Origin: Bacteroidia bacterium
Lineage (GTDB): Bacteria; Bacteroidota; Bacteroidia; Bacteroidales; Paludibacteraceae
Length of the DNA: 64,000 bases
Reading direction: 5' to 3'
Assembly (NCBI GenBank): GCA_009929375.1
Contig: SAAO01000019.1
Span: 1 to 64,000, forward strand
Shown here one piece after another: positions 34,582 through 43,467 of this stretch. The first letter of the stretch is position 1. Every line of letters begins with the position of its first letter. The translations under genes and the position numbers were made by a program. A model generated the notes under the pieces. The model worked only from the letters and a program-made list of their open reading frames with translations. It was not told the DNA's origin and did not search any database.

Positions 34582-36222
34582 ATGAGTTCAAATCAGGAAA
34601 GTGCCTCAAAATGGCTTGGAAAATCGATAGCAGATGCCAAAAATATTTATTTGCTTGCTTCGTTGGCAACTATTTTGAGTGCATCATGTTTTGTGGCATT
34701 TAGCTGGTACTTATCCGGTTTTGCTGCTTCATGGCTTGTGAATAGCGAAGTGTTACCCCTTAAATTGCTATATACTGCTGGCTTTATTGCTGGCCGTTAT
34801 GTGTTTGCTCATTATGCTTCGGTACTGAATTATAATGCCGGAAATGTGATTGTTGATAAAGTAAAAAAACGACTTTACCCAGAATTGCTTCACAACAATC
34901 AAACCGATTCAATATCAGGAACATTATTAGTTACCAGAGCAACCGACGATTTGAAACCTTTTTACTCGTTTTTTATACCCTATGCGGTGGCCTCGTTTTT
35001 GGTAGGTGCTTTGCTGCTGGTAGTGAGTTTCTGGATGGATAAATGGGTGGGATACACGCTAATGGTCACTTTTTTGGTTATTCCAATGCAAATGATTGTA
35101 ATTGGAGTGGGAGCGGAGGCGCTGCACAAAAAACATATCAGTCTGTTTATGAAATATTCGGCTGTGTTTTACAATCGTTTGCATACCATAGCCGAAATTG
35201 TGAATCTCGATAATTTTAAACCGCAATATCTTTTTCTCTCCGAAAAAAGCAAAGCGCTCAACAAAGCGACAACCAACGTGATGAGTGTGGCCATTTTGTC
35301 ATCGGCTGTACTCGAACTTTTTGTAACCATAGCCATTGCAGCCGTGGCTATTTATCTCGGAATGAGTTTGCTGGGTATTATGTCGGGTCCGAATTACGGC
35401 AAAGGCTACGATTTTCATACGGCACTGTTCCTGCTGATGCTGGCTCCCTATTTCTTCTTCTATTTGCGCAAGTTTGTGAGTGCTTATCACGACCGGAACC
35501 GTGCGCTTGCTTCGGCAAAATTGATAATGCCTGTACTTCAAAATGCGCAGGAATCTCCTGAAATTGATAAAAGCGAGTTGCTTCATACCCTGAAGATTGA
35601 CGGTCTGAGCTTCTCTTATCCCGACTCTATTGTTAAGGTACTTCATAATATAAATCTGGATTTACCTGAAAAAGGACTTGTACTGGTAAAAGGAATTTCG
35701 GGCTCAGGAAAATCGACTTTACTGAAAATACTTGCGGGAAGTCTGAAGGTGGACGAAGGCAGTATATCTTTCAATGGACGCGAAAATGCCTGGTCGCAGC
35801 AATGGTTAAAACATAATTCATCGTATATGAATCAGTTCCCGTTTGTGTTCGATGGAACTTTGCGTTATAATGTTTTTCTGGAAAATGCTCATAACGAACC
35901 GAAGGATTATCCTGCATTTTTAGATAAAATTCTGGCAAAAAAGGAAGAAGGTTGGAATACAGAACTGACTCACAACGGAAAACAGCTATCAGGTGGCGAA
36001 AAACAGTTACTCACCCTGGCTCGTATGATGCTGCACCCACGTCCTGTGGCCATTCTCGATGAGCCAACTGCAAATTTAGATGCAGATACAGTGGAAATTA
36101 TTATCGAACAAATACTCAAAATGTCGCACGAACGATTAGTGATTGTGGCTTCGCACGAAGATAAATTCGATTCTATTGTGGGTGCTACGCTTAATCTGAA
36201 CTGGGGCGAGCAAATGAACTAA
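34582..36222 (+). CDS. cydD: Heterodimeric ABC exporter subunit CydD-like
   Basis: The 546-residue half-transporter has six membrane segments (about 20-300) and an ATPase domain with Walker A GISGSGKST (about 371-379), signature LSGGEKQLL and Walker B VAILDEPTANLD. CydDC exports reduced thiols (glutathione or cysteine in E. coli) and is needed for cytochrome bd assembly. The next gene encodes the partner. No cydAB lies in the window, so the assignment rests on sequence style and pairing; another heterodimeric exporter function is possible. Confidence 0.78.
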   Translation: MSSNQESASKWLGKSIADAKNIYLLASLATILSASCFVAFSWYLSGFAASWLVNSEVLPLKLLYTAGFIAGRYVFAHYASVLNYNAGNVIVDKVKKRLYPELLHNNQTDSISGTLLVTRATDDLKPFYSFFIPYAVASFLVGALLLVVSFWMDKWVGYTLMVTFLVIPMQMIVIGVGAEALHKKHISLFMKYSAVFYNRLHTIAEIVNLDNFKPQYLFLSEKSKALNKATTNVMSVAILSSAVLELFVTIAIAAVAIYLGMSLLGIMSGPNYGKGYDFHTALFLLMLAPYFFFYLRKFVSAYHDRNRALASAKLIMPVLQNAQESPEIDKSELLHTLKIDGLSFSYPDSIVKVLHNINLDLPEKGLVLVKGISGSGKSTLLKILAGSLKVDEGSISFNGRENAWSQQWLKHNSSYMNQFPFVFDGTLRYNVFLENAHNEPKDYPAFLDKILAKKEEGWNTELTHNGKQLSGGEKQLLTLARMMLHPRPVAILDEPTANLDADTVEIIIEQILKMSHERLVIVASHEDKFDSIVGATLNLNWGEQMN

Positions 36223-36347
36223 TTGACAGTGGATAGTTGATAGTTGACAGTTGACAATTGATAATTGACCCGAAATAATCCAGCTATTCAAAAGTCTTTG
36301 ATCTTTCGTCTAATATCTTTTGTCTTTGTTCTTTATTCTAATAAAAA
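36222..36347. repeat. Composite intergenic repeat between cydD and cydC
   Basis: TTGACAGT/GATAGTTGACAGTTGACAATTG units with a near 10-bp period run to about 36,269. They are followed by the CTTTATTCTAATAAAAAATA module that also precedes the GH28 start. The track ORF start at 36265 translates this repeat and is rejected. Confidence 0.75.
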
Positions 36348-36351
36348 ATAT

Positions 36352-37947
36352 ATGAATCAATTTTTGCAAAAACATATTTTCCGGCCTCTCAGGGGCAGAT
36401 GGTTGCTCGGAATCTCGGTGCTGATATTCTGGACTGTCGCTTTTGTGGCACTTCCTGCCATTTCGGGATGGTTTCTGGCTGCTTCCACAGTGGCTTTTAT
36501 TACGGCTAATTCATTGTTTGCTTATCTGATTCCATCGTCCATCATTCGTTTACTTACACTGATGCGGACCGCCTCACGCTACTTCGAACGTATTGAGAAT
36601 CATAAAACAACACTTGATGCTCAACGCAGGTTGCAACTTGTCATTTTTAAGTCAGTATCAAAGTTTCCGTACTTTAAAAAGCAGGTCAACAATAATTCTT
36701 CAATCCTTGAAAACAGCACACATGGTATTGATCAAATCCTGAATCATATTCTTCTCTGGCTGTTGCCGTTGACTGCACTGGTTATTGCTTTGACAATTTA
36801 TTTTATTTTTCTGGCTGTATTTTCGCAAACTATTGCCATTGAGTTTTTAATTTCTTCGGCCGTACTTTTGTTTCTGATTCCTCAGTTTATTTTCCGTAAA
36901 AACCGGATAATATACACTAAGCTCAAAACGCTGCGCGAAGAAAACAGTCAGTCGCTGATTCAGAGTTTCAGGGGTCGTATCGAAATTTCGAAATATAATC
37001 TGGAACAAAAGGCAATTGCCCAGTACGACCAGAGAATGAAACAAATTGAAAAGCTCGAAACGAAACTGCAAACCAACTCGTTCACACTGCAACTGATTGT
37101 CGGATTAGGATTTAGCTTTATTGCTGTGTTTGTTTTATGGAATGCCACGAACTTCGCGTTTGACGCCTCGTTAGCCATTGGGGTTTTCTTTGGTATTATG
37201 GCGCAGGCTGAGCTGGCAGAAATGCTGTTTGCCGGAAAGTCGGAAAAGAGTTCTGTCGCGCATCAAATTGAAGATTTGGATCATATTATCACTCAGGGTG
37301 AACACGAACCTGATACGGTAAAGGTAAGTTCGGCATTGGAGACACTTTCGCTGAATAATGTAAGAGCTCAAATTCCTGAATCTCCGGTAAAAACGGGAGC
37401 ACTGCAACTGGAAATTAAAAAAGGTGACTGGATAGCGCTCTATGGTGAAACAGGAAAGGGGAAAACAACATTTCTCAATAGTCTTTTCTATCCGGAATAT
37501 CGCCTTAGTGGTTCTCTTAGTTGGAATAATACTGAAATTTCGCATTTGCCAGTGCCTGAATGTGTGTATGTCACTCAAAAAGCATATCTGCTCACAGGAA
37601 CGTTGCGCGAAAATTTCGAAGGATATCCCGATGCAGATATTTTTCAGGCCATACAAACTGTCGATCTGACTTCATGGTACGAAAATCTGCCCAACGGTTT
37701 AGATAGCTGGATCGGCGAAAATGGAGAAACGCTCAGTGGTGGTCAGCGCAAAAAACTTTTACTGGCGCAGGCATTACTCAAAAAGCCACAGTTACTTGTT
37801 GTTGATGAACCTACAGCCGGAATAAGTACCGATAATGCCATTGCTATTTTCAGACAAATAAAACAAAACCACCCTGATATAACCATACTTATGGCCACGC
37901 ACTTACTGCATTTCGAAAATGTGGTGGATAAAGTGGTGAGAATGTAA
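36352..37947 (+). CDS. cydC: Heterodimeric ABC exporter subunit CydC-like
   Basis: I use the ATG at 36352 (MNQFLQKHIFRPLRGRWLLG), because the 29 upstream track residues come from repeat DNA. The 531-residue protein has six membrane segments and an ATPase domain: Walker A GETGKGKTT (about 365-373), signature LSGGQRKKLL, Walker B LLVVDEPTAG and switch ATHLLHF. The Walker A G-x-x-G-x-G-K-T is intact. It partners CydD, 129 bp upstream, and is followed by an AT-rich gap without a terminator. Confidence 0.78.
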   Translation: MNQFLQKHIFRPLRGRWLLGISVLIFWTVAFVALPAISGWFLAASTVAFITANSLFAYLIPSSIIRLLTLMRTASRYFERIENHKTTLDAQRRLQLVIFKSVSKFPYFKKQVNNNSSILENSTHGIDQILNHILLWLLPLTALVIALTIYFIFLAVFSQTIAIEFLISSAVLLFLIPQFIFRKNRIIYTKLKTLREENSQSLIQSFRGRIEISKYNLEQKAIAQYDQRMKQIEKLETKLQTNSFTLQLIVGLGFSFIAVFVLWNATNFAFDASLAIGVFFGIMAQAELAEMLFAGKSEKSSVAHQIEDLDHIITQGEHEPDTVKVSSALETLSLNNVRAQIPESPVKTGALQLEIKKGDWIALYGETGKGKTTFLNSLFYPEYRLSGSLSWNNTEISHLPVPECVYVTQKAYLLTGTLRENFEGYPDADIFQAIQTVDLTSWYENLPNGLDSWIGENGETLSGGQRKKLLLAQALLKKPQLLVVDEPTAGISTDNAIAIFRQIKQNHPDITILMATHLLHFENVVDKVVRM

Positions 37948-38167
37948 GTGCTGATATAATTTCATTGAGCCTTAATAAAAGCTAGTTTTTGTTTTCTGCA
38001 TAATGATATCTATCAAACAGATAATGAGATAAGTATATTACAATTCATTTTTTCAACTTATATTGCATAATAAATAATTTGAATAGCTAATTTTACGGAT
38101 AGAAAGCAAAAATATTGCGGGAGGAATAACCAGGTAATATAGCCATTGTTTTTAAATATAGCATTTT

Positions 38168-39121
38168 ATGGCTAATCAGATAGAGATATATAAAACACCA
38201 AATGGTGCAGAAGTAACTGTAAAGTTGGAAAACGATACTATATGGCTCGATGCACATACAATTGCAACAATATTTGGAGTCAATAGACCTGCAATTGTTA
38301 AGCATATTGGAAATATATACAAAGTAGGCGAATTGAAAGAGCAGTCAACCTGTTCCAAAATGGAACAGGTTGCTTCTGATGGAAAAAACAGGATTATGAA
38401 TTTCTATAATCTTGATATGATTCTATCTGTTGGCTATAGAGTAAATTCAATACAGGCTACAAAATTTCGCCAATGGGCTACACAGCGTTTGAAAGACTAT
38501 TTGGTACAAGGTTACGCTATTAATGAAAAGCGGCTGGCGCAAAAGCAGCTGGAAGTTGAGCACCTCAAAACAGGCATTCGGATTCTCAACAGAGCCATTG
38601 AGGAGCAGGCTACCAACGAAGACAGCCAAATGTTACGTGTATTTGCTCGTGGATTATCATTGCTTGACGATTACGACCATCAAACACTCGAAACAAAAGG
38701 AAAAACTGTTCGCAAGGCTGTTTATCCTACCTTCGACCAATATATGGAGTTGATAAAAACCATGTATTCTGATTTTTCTTCGGATGTGTTTGCGAAACCC
38801 AAGGATGAAAGTTTTCACAGTTCTATCAATCAAATTGCGCAAAGTTTTGGTGGTGTGGAGCTATATCCTACTATCGAAGAAAAAGGCGCAAATCTGCTTT
38901 ATTATATTACCAAAAACCATTCGTTTGTTGATGGAAACAAACGAATTGCAGCAGCCTGTTTCTTGTTTTTTATGGAGAAAAATAATGCACTATACATTGC
39001 TGATAAAACCCCTGTTATCAGCAATGAAGCGTTGGCAGCACTCACCCTTTTTATTGCAACCAGCAAAACAGAAGAAGCAAATGTAGTTAAGGATTTGATA
39101 GTTTGCATATTGAATAATTGA
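38168..39121 (+). CDS. RhuM family protein fused to a Doc/Fic domain
   Basis: The 317-residue protein has an N-terminal RhuM region (about 1-115: WLDAHTIATIFGVNRPAIVKHI, then FYNLDMILSVGYRVNS and FRQWATQRLKDY), likely DNA-binding. A helical linker leads to a Doc-like domain with HSFVDGNKRIAAACFLFF (about 251-268). The Fic core HxFx(D/E)GNxR is present, but the distal Arg of AMPylating Fic proteins is replaced by Ala, as in Doc-type kinases. It may phosphorylate or modify a translation factor; no antitoxin gene is seen beside it. The low-GC flanks suggest horizontal acquisition. Confidence 0.85.
   Translation: MANQIEIYKTPNGAEVTVKLENDTIWLDAHTIATIFGVNRPAIVKHIGNIYKVGELKEQSTCSKMEQVASDGKNRIMNFYNLDMILSVGYRVNSIQATKFRQWATQRLKDYLVQGYAINEKRLAQKQLEVEHLKTGIRILNRAIEEQATNEDSQMLRVFARGLSLLDDYDHQTLETKGKTVRKAVYPTFDQYMELIKTMYSDFSSDVFAKPKDESFHSSINQIAQSFGGVELYPTIEEKGANLLYYITKNHSFVDGNKRIAAACFLFFMEKNNALYIADKTPVISNEALAALTLFIATSKTEEANVVKDLIVCILNN
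38346..38372. repeat. Perfect 12-bp inverted repeat inside the RhuM coding region
   Basis: CAACCTGTTCCA-AAA-TGGAACAGGTTG lies about 180 bp into the gene and encodes part of STCSKMEQVA. Perfect arms of this length inside a coding region are unlikely by chance. It could be an operator, an mRNA hairpin or a recombination site. Confidence 0.9.
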
Positions 39122-39195
39122 AAAATCAGCGATAGTCTGTCCGTACAGGAAATATTAAATATTGAACTTAAAGACTTAATTCTTCAAATTCAATA

Positions 39196-39227
39196 TTTGC
39201 TCCGACACAATTCTTTGTTTAACTTTG
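39196..39227 (+). promoter_or_regulatory. priA promoter
   Basis: TTTG (39196-39199), exactly 20 bp, TAACTTTG (39220-39227); the ATG is 22 bp downstream. An excellent Bacteroidota consensus match. Confidence 0.8.
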
Positions 39228-39249
39228 TCCTTTCTGCAAATTCCCAAAC

Positions 39250-41709
39250 ATGAAATATATTGACGTGATATTGCCGCTGCCCTTAAACGCGGGTTTTACC
39301 TATGCTGTCCCCGAAGAGTGGGCGGCAAACGTACGTGTGGGAATGCGTGTTGTCGTGCCTTTCGGAAAGAAAAAACTTTATACAGCCATTGTGTCGGTGG
39401 TTTATACGCTCAAGCCTGAAACAGCTTACGAAGTAAAGGAAATTATTTGTGTGCTCGACGAAAAACCGGTTTTGCGATTTCCTCAACTGAAATTCTGGGA
39501 GTGGATAAGTTCATATTATCAGTCGGCAATGGGCGATGTATATCAGGCTGCTGTGCCTGCAGGGCTTAAGCTCGAAAGTGAAACGCAGGTTTGCATTAAT
39601 CCTGATTTTGAAGCTGAAACAGTGCTTCCAGAGAAGGAGCAACACATACTTGATGCCCTTTCAGAAGGAAAGCCAATGGCTGTAAATGAGTTGGCTAAAC
39701 TTACAGAAATTCGTGACGTATTGCCCATTCTGAAAAGACTTATGGATAAAGGTGCTGTGGAAGTAACCGAGGAACTTACAGAAAAATTCCGCCCTAAAAC
39801 TGAAACATTTGTCAGACTTACCGACGACAGTCGTAGCGAGGAAAACCTGCGCCGTATTTTCGATGAACTATCGCGTGCACGCAAGCAACTCGATGCGTTA
39901 ATGATGTACATCGATTTGTCGAAGGTTTTAATACCAACACAGTCCCGCGAAGTAAGCAAAAAGGAGTTGATGGAAAAATCGGGCATAACGCCGGCTGTGC
40001 TCAATGCTCTTTGCGAAAGAGGAGTTTTTGAGTTGTACAAAAAAGAAACAGGCCGGCTTGATAATGCAGGATCAGTAATCAGTGAGGCGTCGCAGCTAAA
40101 CGAATTTCAGACCGAAGCACTTGCTTCCATCGAAAATCAATTTGTCAGCAAGCCGGTGGTGCTGCTTCACGGCGTAACATCGAGTGGTAAAACCGAAATT
40201 TACATTCATTTAATTCAAAAAGCTTTACGCGAAAATAAGCAGGTGCTTTATCTGGTGCCCGAAATTGCACTTACTACCCAGCTCACAGGCAGATTGAAAA
40301 AGGTATTTGGAAATAAACTGGGCGTATATCATTCAAAATTTTCGGATGCCGAAAGGGTTGAAATTTGGAATAATGTGCTCAACGATAATGGCTATGAAGT
40401 AATTATTGGTGTACGTTCGTCGGTTTTTTTGCCATTCCGTCAGCTCGGGCTGATTATTGTGGACGAGGAGCACGAAAGCAGTTACAAACAGTACGATCCT
40501 GCGCCCCGATATCATGCGCGAAATGCAGCCATTGTGCTGGCTTCGATGCACGGTGCCAAAACTTTGCTGGGAACAGCCACACCTTCTATCGAAAGCTATT
40601 TCAATGCCGATATGGGAAAGTACGGACTTGTGGAACTACACAAACGCCACGAGGAAATGGAACTTCCCGAAATTGAAATTGTTGATACAAAGGAAGCTTA
40701 CCGTAGAAAATGTATGTCGGGACATTTTTCGGATGTGCTGCTCGAGAAAATGGCGAAAGCGCTCGAAAACAAAGAGCAGATTATTCTGTTTCAGAACCGC
40801 CGTGGTTATGCGCCTTACATTGAGTGTAAATCCTGTGCTTATGTGCCCAAATGCAAAAACTGCGATGTGAGCCTCACCGTGCATAAGGTTTTCAATACGC
40901 TTACCTGTCATTATTGTGGTTATTCAGAGCCAATTCCGCAAATTTGTCCGGCCTGCAAAACTCCCGGATTGAATACCAAAGGCTTTGGTACAGAAAAAAT
41001 TGAGGACGAAATTCGACTGATTTTTCCTGATGCGCTTGTCTCCCGTATGGATCTTGATACTACCCGGTCGAAAAAAGCTTACGAGAAACTGATTACCGAT
41101 TTCGAAAACCACAAAGTCGATATTTTGATTGGTACACAGATGGTTACAAAAGGACTCGATTTCGAACATGTAAGTTTGGTGGGCATTTTAAATGCCGACA
41201 ATATGCTGAATTTTCCCGATTTCAGAGCCCACGAAAGAGCTTATCAACTTATGGCTCAGGTGAGCGGTCGTGCAGGCAGAAAATACAAGCGTGGCACAGT
41301 GATTTTACAAACTACCATGCCCGAACATCCTATTGTGGGGCAGGTGATACGAAATGATTTTGCGGCCATGTACCGCACGCAGTGTGCCGAAAGACACTTG
41401 TTTAAATATCCGCCCTATCATCGCATCATTGAAATTACACTGAAACATCGTGATGTACAGGTTGTAAAGCAGGCTGGTTTTGCATTGGCAAATCAGCTTC
41501 GATCTGTATTTGGTCAGCGCGTACTCGGTCCTGTCGATCCTCCGGTGTCGCGCATTCAGAACCTTTTTCTTAAACAAATTATTCTTAAAATCGAGAACGA
41601 AGCTTCTGTGGCTAAAGCAAAAGAGATACTGCACGAAACAGTCAATCAGCTACTGGCCGATGCTAAATTTAAAAGTGTGCGTATTGCCCTCGATGTGGAT
41701 CCTGTCTGA
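39250..41709 (+). CDS. priA: Primosomal protein N' (replication restart helicase)
   Basis: The 819-residue superfamily 2 helicase restarts collapsed replication forks. An N-terminal DNA-binding domain (YIDVILPLPLNAGFTYAVP) is followed by Walker A GVTSSGKTEIY (about 300-310), the DEEH box in LIIVDEEHESSYKQYDP, LLGTATPSIES and the zinc-binding cysteines CKSCAYVPKCKNCD and CHYCGY/CPACKTPG. The C-terminal helicase motifs ILIGTQMVTKGLDF and QVSGRAGRKYKRG follow. Length is normal for Bacteroidota. It is expressed from its own promoter. Confidence 0.97.
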   Translation: MKYIDVILPLPLNAGFTYAVPEEWAANVRVGMRVVVPFGKKKLYTAIVSVVYTLKPETAYEVKEIICVLDEKPVLRFPQLKFWEWISSYYQSAMGDVYQAAVPAGLKLESETQVCINPDFEAETVLPEKEQHILDALSEGKPMAVNELAKLTEIRDVLPILKRLMDKGAVEVTEELTEKFRPKTETFVRLTDDSRSEENLRRIFDELSRARKQLDALMMYIDLSKVLIPTQSREVSKKELMEKSGITPAVLNALCERGVFELYKKETGRLDNAGSVISEASQLNEFQTEALASIENQFVSKPVVLLHGVTSSGKTEIYIHLIQKALRENKQVLYLVPEIALTTQLTGRLKKVFGNKLGVYHSKFSDAERVEIWNNVLNDNGYEVIIGVRSSVFLPFRQLGLIIVDEEHESSYKQYDPAPRYHARNAAIVLASMHGAKTLLGTATPSIESYFNADMGKYGLVELHKRHEEMELPEIEIVDTKEAYRRKCMSGHFSDVLLEKMAKALENKEQIILFQNRRGYAPYIECKSCAYVPKCKNCDVSLTVHKVFNTLTCHYCGYSEPIPQICPACKTPGLNTKGFGTEKIEDEIRLIFPDALVSRMDLDTTRSKKAYEKLITDFENHKVDILIGTQMVTKGLDFEHVSLVGILNADNMLNFPDFRAHERAYQLMAQVSGRAGRKYKRGTVILQTTMPEHPIVGQVIRNDFAAMYRTQCAERHLFKYPPYHRIIEITLKHRDVQVVKQAGFALANQLRSVFGQRVLGPVDPPVSRIQNLFLKQIILKIENEASVAKAKEILHETVNQLLADAKFKSVRIALDVDPV

Positions 41710-41799
41710 CCCTATCCGAATTTGCAATCATTATTAATCTGATTGCTTCAGAAATCTTACATTTATTCAGTTTTTCTGCAAAATCATTGATAAATTGTT

Positions 41800-41807
41800 T
41801 ATCTTTG
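41800..41807 (+). promoter_or_regulatory. Possible -7 box of the tryptophanase gene
   Basis: TATCTTTG at 41800-41807, with no clear TTTG at the expected distance upstream. It would give a leader of about 130 nt, AT-rich, in which I see no TnaC-like peptide. Confidence 0.35.
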
Positions 41808-41942
41808 TGACTGGATTGCTTTTATTTGAAAATAAATTACATTTTTATACAAATAATCTGCTTGTATATTTTTACAGGCATTTTTTTGAAAAATCTAAAA
41901 GCGAAATAATACTCAATTTATCAATATTTTTTTGTAATAGCT

Positions 41943-43391
41943 ATGCAAGAAATCAAATTTTACAGCGGCGAAAACCTGCCGTTGGAACTTCACAAGGTAA
42001 GAATTGTTCAAAAGCTTCATCTGGTTCCCATCGAACGTCGTCTCGAAGCTCTTTACGAAGGCGGATTTAATACTTTTCGTCTGAGCACCAAAGATGTATT
42101 TTTGGATATGTTGACCGATTCCGGAACCAATGCCATGAGCGACAATCAGTTGGCTGCTATGATGCAGGCCGATGATGCTTATGCCGGATCGCAGAGTTTC
42201 GTTAAACTTCAAAAAGCAGTACAGGATGTACTGGGAAAAAAATATCTTCTTCCTGTACATCAGGGACGTGCAGCCGAAAATATTATTTCAGTAGCTTATG
42301 TGCGTAAAGGTAGTTTGGTGCCTATGAATTACCACTTTACCACCGCTATGGCGCATATTACCGACAAAGGCGGACAGATTGCAGAACTGCTTTACGATGA
42401 AGCATATGTGGTGAATTCTGACCATCCTTTTAAAGGAAATATGAATATCGAAAAACTTGAGGAAGTAATTAATTATCACGGACCTAAAAATATTCCTTTT
42501 ATCCGTATGGAAGCTTCGACCAACCTGATTGGTGGTCAACCATTTTCGGTACAAAACATGCGCGATGTACGTGCTTTGGCCGATAAATACGGAATTCGAG
42601 TGGTGCTCGACTGTAGTTTGCTTGGCGAAAATGCTTATCTGGTGCTTAAACGTGAAGAAGAGTTTAAAAACTCAGATATGAAAACCGTTATTCATGCATT
42701 TACTTCACTTGCTGATTTGTGTTATTTTTCTGCAAGAAAAATCAGCTCATCGCGTGGTGGAGGTATGTGTACCGATAATCCTGAAATTATCAAAGAACTC
42801 GAAGCTTTTGTGCCTCTTTACGAAGGATTTACAACTTATGGAGGTATTTCGGTTCGCGAAATTGAATCAATGGCTGTGGGACTTTACGAAACTCTCGACG
42901 AAAGTATGATTTGCCAGAGTCCGGAGTATATTAAATATCTGATAGGCGAACTCGACAAAAAAGGAATTCCTGTGATTAAACCTGCCGGTGTACTTGGAGC
43001 TCACCTCGATGCTATGCAGATTTGTGCGCACATTCCTCAAAGTCAGTATCCTGCCGGGGCATTGGCTGCTGCATTGTTCCTTATTTCGGGAATTCGTGGT
43101 ATGGAGCGTGGTTCAATCTCGAATCAGCGCGACGAATATGGCAACGAAACTTATGCCGATATGGAATTATTGCGTTTAGCTGTACCACGTCGTGTATTTA
43201 CACTTTCGCAGATTAAATATGTGGAAGACCGTCTGACCTGGTTGTACGACAATCGTCACCTGATTGGTGGTTTGAAATTCGTTTACGAACCTCCTGTGTT
43301 GCGTTTCTTCATGGGTGGACTTGAACCTGTAAACGATTGGCCACAAAAACTGATGGCTAAGTTTAAAGAAGATTTTGGCGATAGCTTATAA
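41943..43391 (+). CDS. tnaA: Tryptophanase-family beta-eliminating lyase
   Basis: The 482-residue PLP enzyme most likely splits tryptophan into indole, pyruvate and ammonia; tyrosine phenol-lyase is the alternative in the same family. Seen: KVRIVQKLHLVPIERRLEAL, the FRLSTKDVFLDMLTDSGTNAMSD region, HQGRAAENI, and the PLP-lysine segment FSARKISSSRGGG, where the classical SAKKD motif is SARKI. EGFTTYGGISVREIE and a C-terminal RLAVPRRVFT follow. This variant motif resembles Bacteroides tryptophanases as I recall them. Terminated by a strong hairpin. Confidence 0.85.
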   Translation: MQEIKFYSGENLPLELHKVRIVQKLHLVPIERRLEALYEGGFNTFRLSTKDVFLDMLTDSGTNAMSDNQLAAMMQADDAYAGSQSFVKLQKAVQDVLGKKYLLPVHQGRAAENIISVAYVRKGSLVPMNYHFTTAMAHITDKGGQIAELLYDEAYVVNSDHPFKGNMNIEKLEEVINYHGPKNIPFIRMEASTNLIGGQPFSVQNMRDVRALADKYGIRVVLDCSLLGENAYLVLKREEEFKNSDMKTVIHAFTSLADLCYFSARKISSSRGGGMCTDNPEIIKELEAFVPLYEGFTTYGGISVREIESMAVGLYETLDESMICQSPEYIKYLIGELDKKGIPVIKPAGVLGAHLDAMQICAHIPQSQYPAGALAAALFLISGIRGMERGSISNQRDEYGNETYADMELLRLAVPRRVFTLSQIKYVEDRLTWLYDNRHLIGGLKFVYEPPVLRFFMGGLEPVNDWPQKLMAKFKEDFGDSL

Positions 43392-43403
43392 ATTTCAATA
43401 AAG

Positions 43404-43440
43404 AAAGTCATCTGATTAATTTCAGATGACTTTTTTCTTT
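43404..43440. terminator. Bidirectional terminator between tnaA and the SNF2 gene
   Basis: AAAGTCATCTGA pairs with TCAGATGACTTT around 6 nt, with A/T tracts on both sides. It can serve both convergent genes. Confidence 0.9.
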
Positions 43441-43467
43441 TCACAGCCACTTTAGTAGTTTGGAGTA

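Noticed and set aside
36265-36351. 29-residue N-terminal extension of CydC in the ORF track
   Set aside because: Encoded by a dispersed intergenic repeat that ends immediately before a second, better start codon.
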